A DNA stretch of 64,000 nucleotides, from contig NZ_SADT02000008.1 in assembly GCF_004016445.2 (NCBI RefSeq), forward strand, positions 291,257 through 355,256, read 5' to 3'. The translations under genes and the position numbers were made by a program. Shown in pieces: positions 63,875 through 64,000 of this stretch (the first letter of the stretch is position 1; every line of letters starts with the position of its first letter). This DNA is from Mesorhizobium sp. M2E.F.Ca.ET.219.01.1.1. GTDB lineage: Bacteria; Pseudomonadota; Alphaproteobacteria; Rhizobiales; Rhizobiaceae. The notes under the pieces were generated by a model, which was not told where the DNA came from, ran no database searches, and was given only the letters and a program-made list of their open reading frames with translations.

Positions 63875-64000
63875 CTAGCTGTGGAGCCTCAACAGGTTGT
63901 CCTCGGTTAGAGCGAGGCGACTGATAGGTGTTTTGGACTTTAGGCTCCCGTGGGGACGGTGCCAATTGTATCTGTGCAGCCAGACCGGCAACTCTGCGGC
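63875..64000 (-). mobile_element. IS481-family transposase, C-terminal part cut by window edge
   Basis: On the minus strand the last 41 codons read AELPVWLHRYNWHRPHGSLK, then TPISRLALTEDNLLRLH and a TAG stop. HRYNWHRPHGSL with a proline-serine end is the C-terminus of IS481/IS3-like DDE transposases. The stop at 63875 and the right edge limit the view to about 41 residues; the catalytic DDE residues lie outside. The insertion-sequence end must fall between about 63756 and 63874, but I cannot place the terminal repeat. Confidence 0.85.

Overview
The window looks like a chromosomal or megaplasmid segment of an alphaproteobacterium of the Rhizobiales (Hyphomicrobiales), most likely Mesorhizobium or a close relative. 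This rests on the high-GC coding style, many GTG and TTG starts, the density of ABC importers with family-specific regulators, and a thiC-thiO-thiS-thiG-thiE-thiD operon behind a TPP riboswitch. The genus is an inference; no rRNA or marker gene is present.

Region A (1-14.4 kb) is a catabolic cluster of unknown substrate. On the minus strand lie an aldehyde dehydrogenase (running off the left edge) and an enoyl-CoA hydratase. Divergently come a small unknown protein, a luciferase-like FMN monooxygenase, a spermidine/putrescine-type importer with no binding protein, a GMC flavoenzyme, a D-serine ammonia-lyase homologue, an acyl-CoA synthetase, a hotdog thioesterase, a flavin reductase, an amidohydrolase and a D-2-hydroxyacid dehydrogenase. 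Many of these genes overlap by 4-8 bases. The monooxygenase and flavin reductase probably form a two-component oxygenase.

Region B (14.5-22.5 kb) holds a YbjJ-like MFS protein, a HAD phosphatase remnant, and an operon of binding protein, ATPase, two permeases and an MTA-phosphorylase-family enzyme. A divergent LacI regulator faces it across two GTAACGTTAC palindromes. Region C (22.7-29.4 kb) is the thiamine operon with its riboswitch and a second YbjJ-like MFS gene.

Region D (30-36.5 kb) is a CUT1 sugar-type importer convergent with a GMC oxidoreductase. Region E (36.9-45.8 kb) has a cupin-like protein, a DUF1349 protein, a DHDPS/NAL-family aldolase, a Dpp-type importer with a fused double ATPase, and an IclR regulator. 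A perfect TTTCACT-G-AGTGAAA palindrome precedes the aldolase gene.

Region F (45.9-54.3 kb) carries two Gfo/Idh oxidoreductases, an XRE regulator with an unfamiliar C-terminal domain, an inositol-monophosphatase-family phosphatase, a decayed GMC gene, a GH3 hydrolase, a DeoR regulator and a TIM-barrel isomerase/epimerase. Region G (54.7-63.8 kb) is a same-strand array: acetolactate-synthase-like ThDP enzyme, HisD/HpsN-like dehydrogenase, CUT1 importer and GMC oxidoreductase. The right edge cuts an IS481-family transposase.

The overall theme is modular 'importer plus oxidoreductase' catabolism, each module with its own regulator or operator. Three intact GMC flavoenzymes sit beside three different ABC importers and a fourth GMC gene has decayed. 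No CRISPR array, prophage or recognisable defence system was seen.
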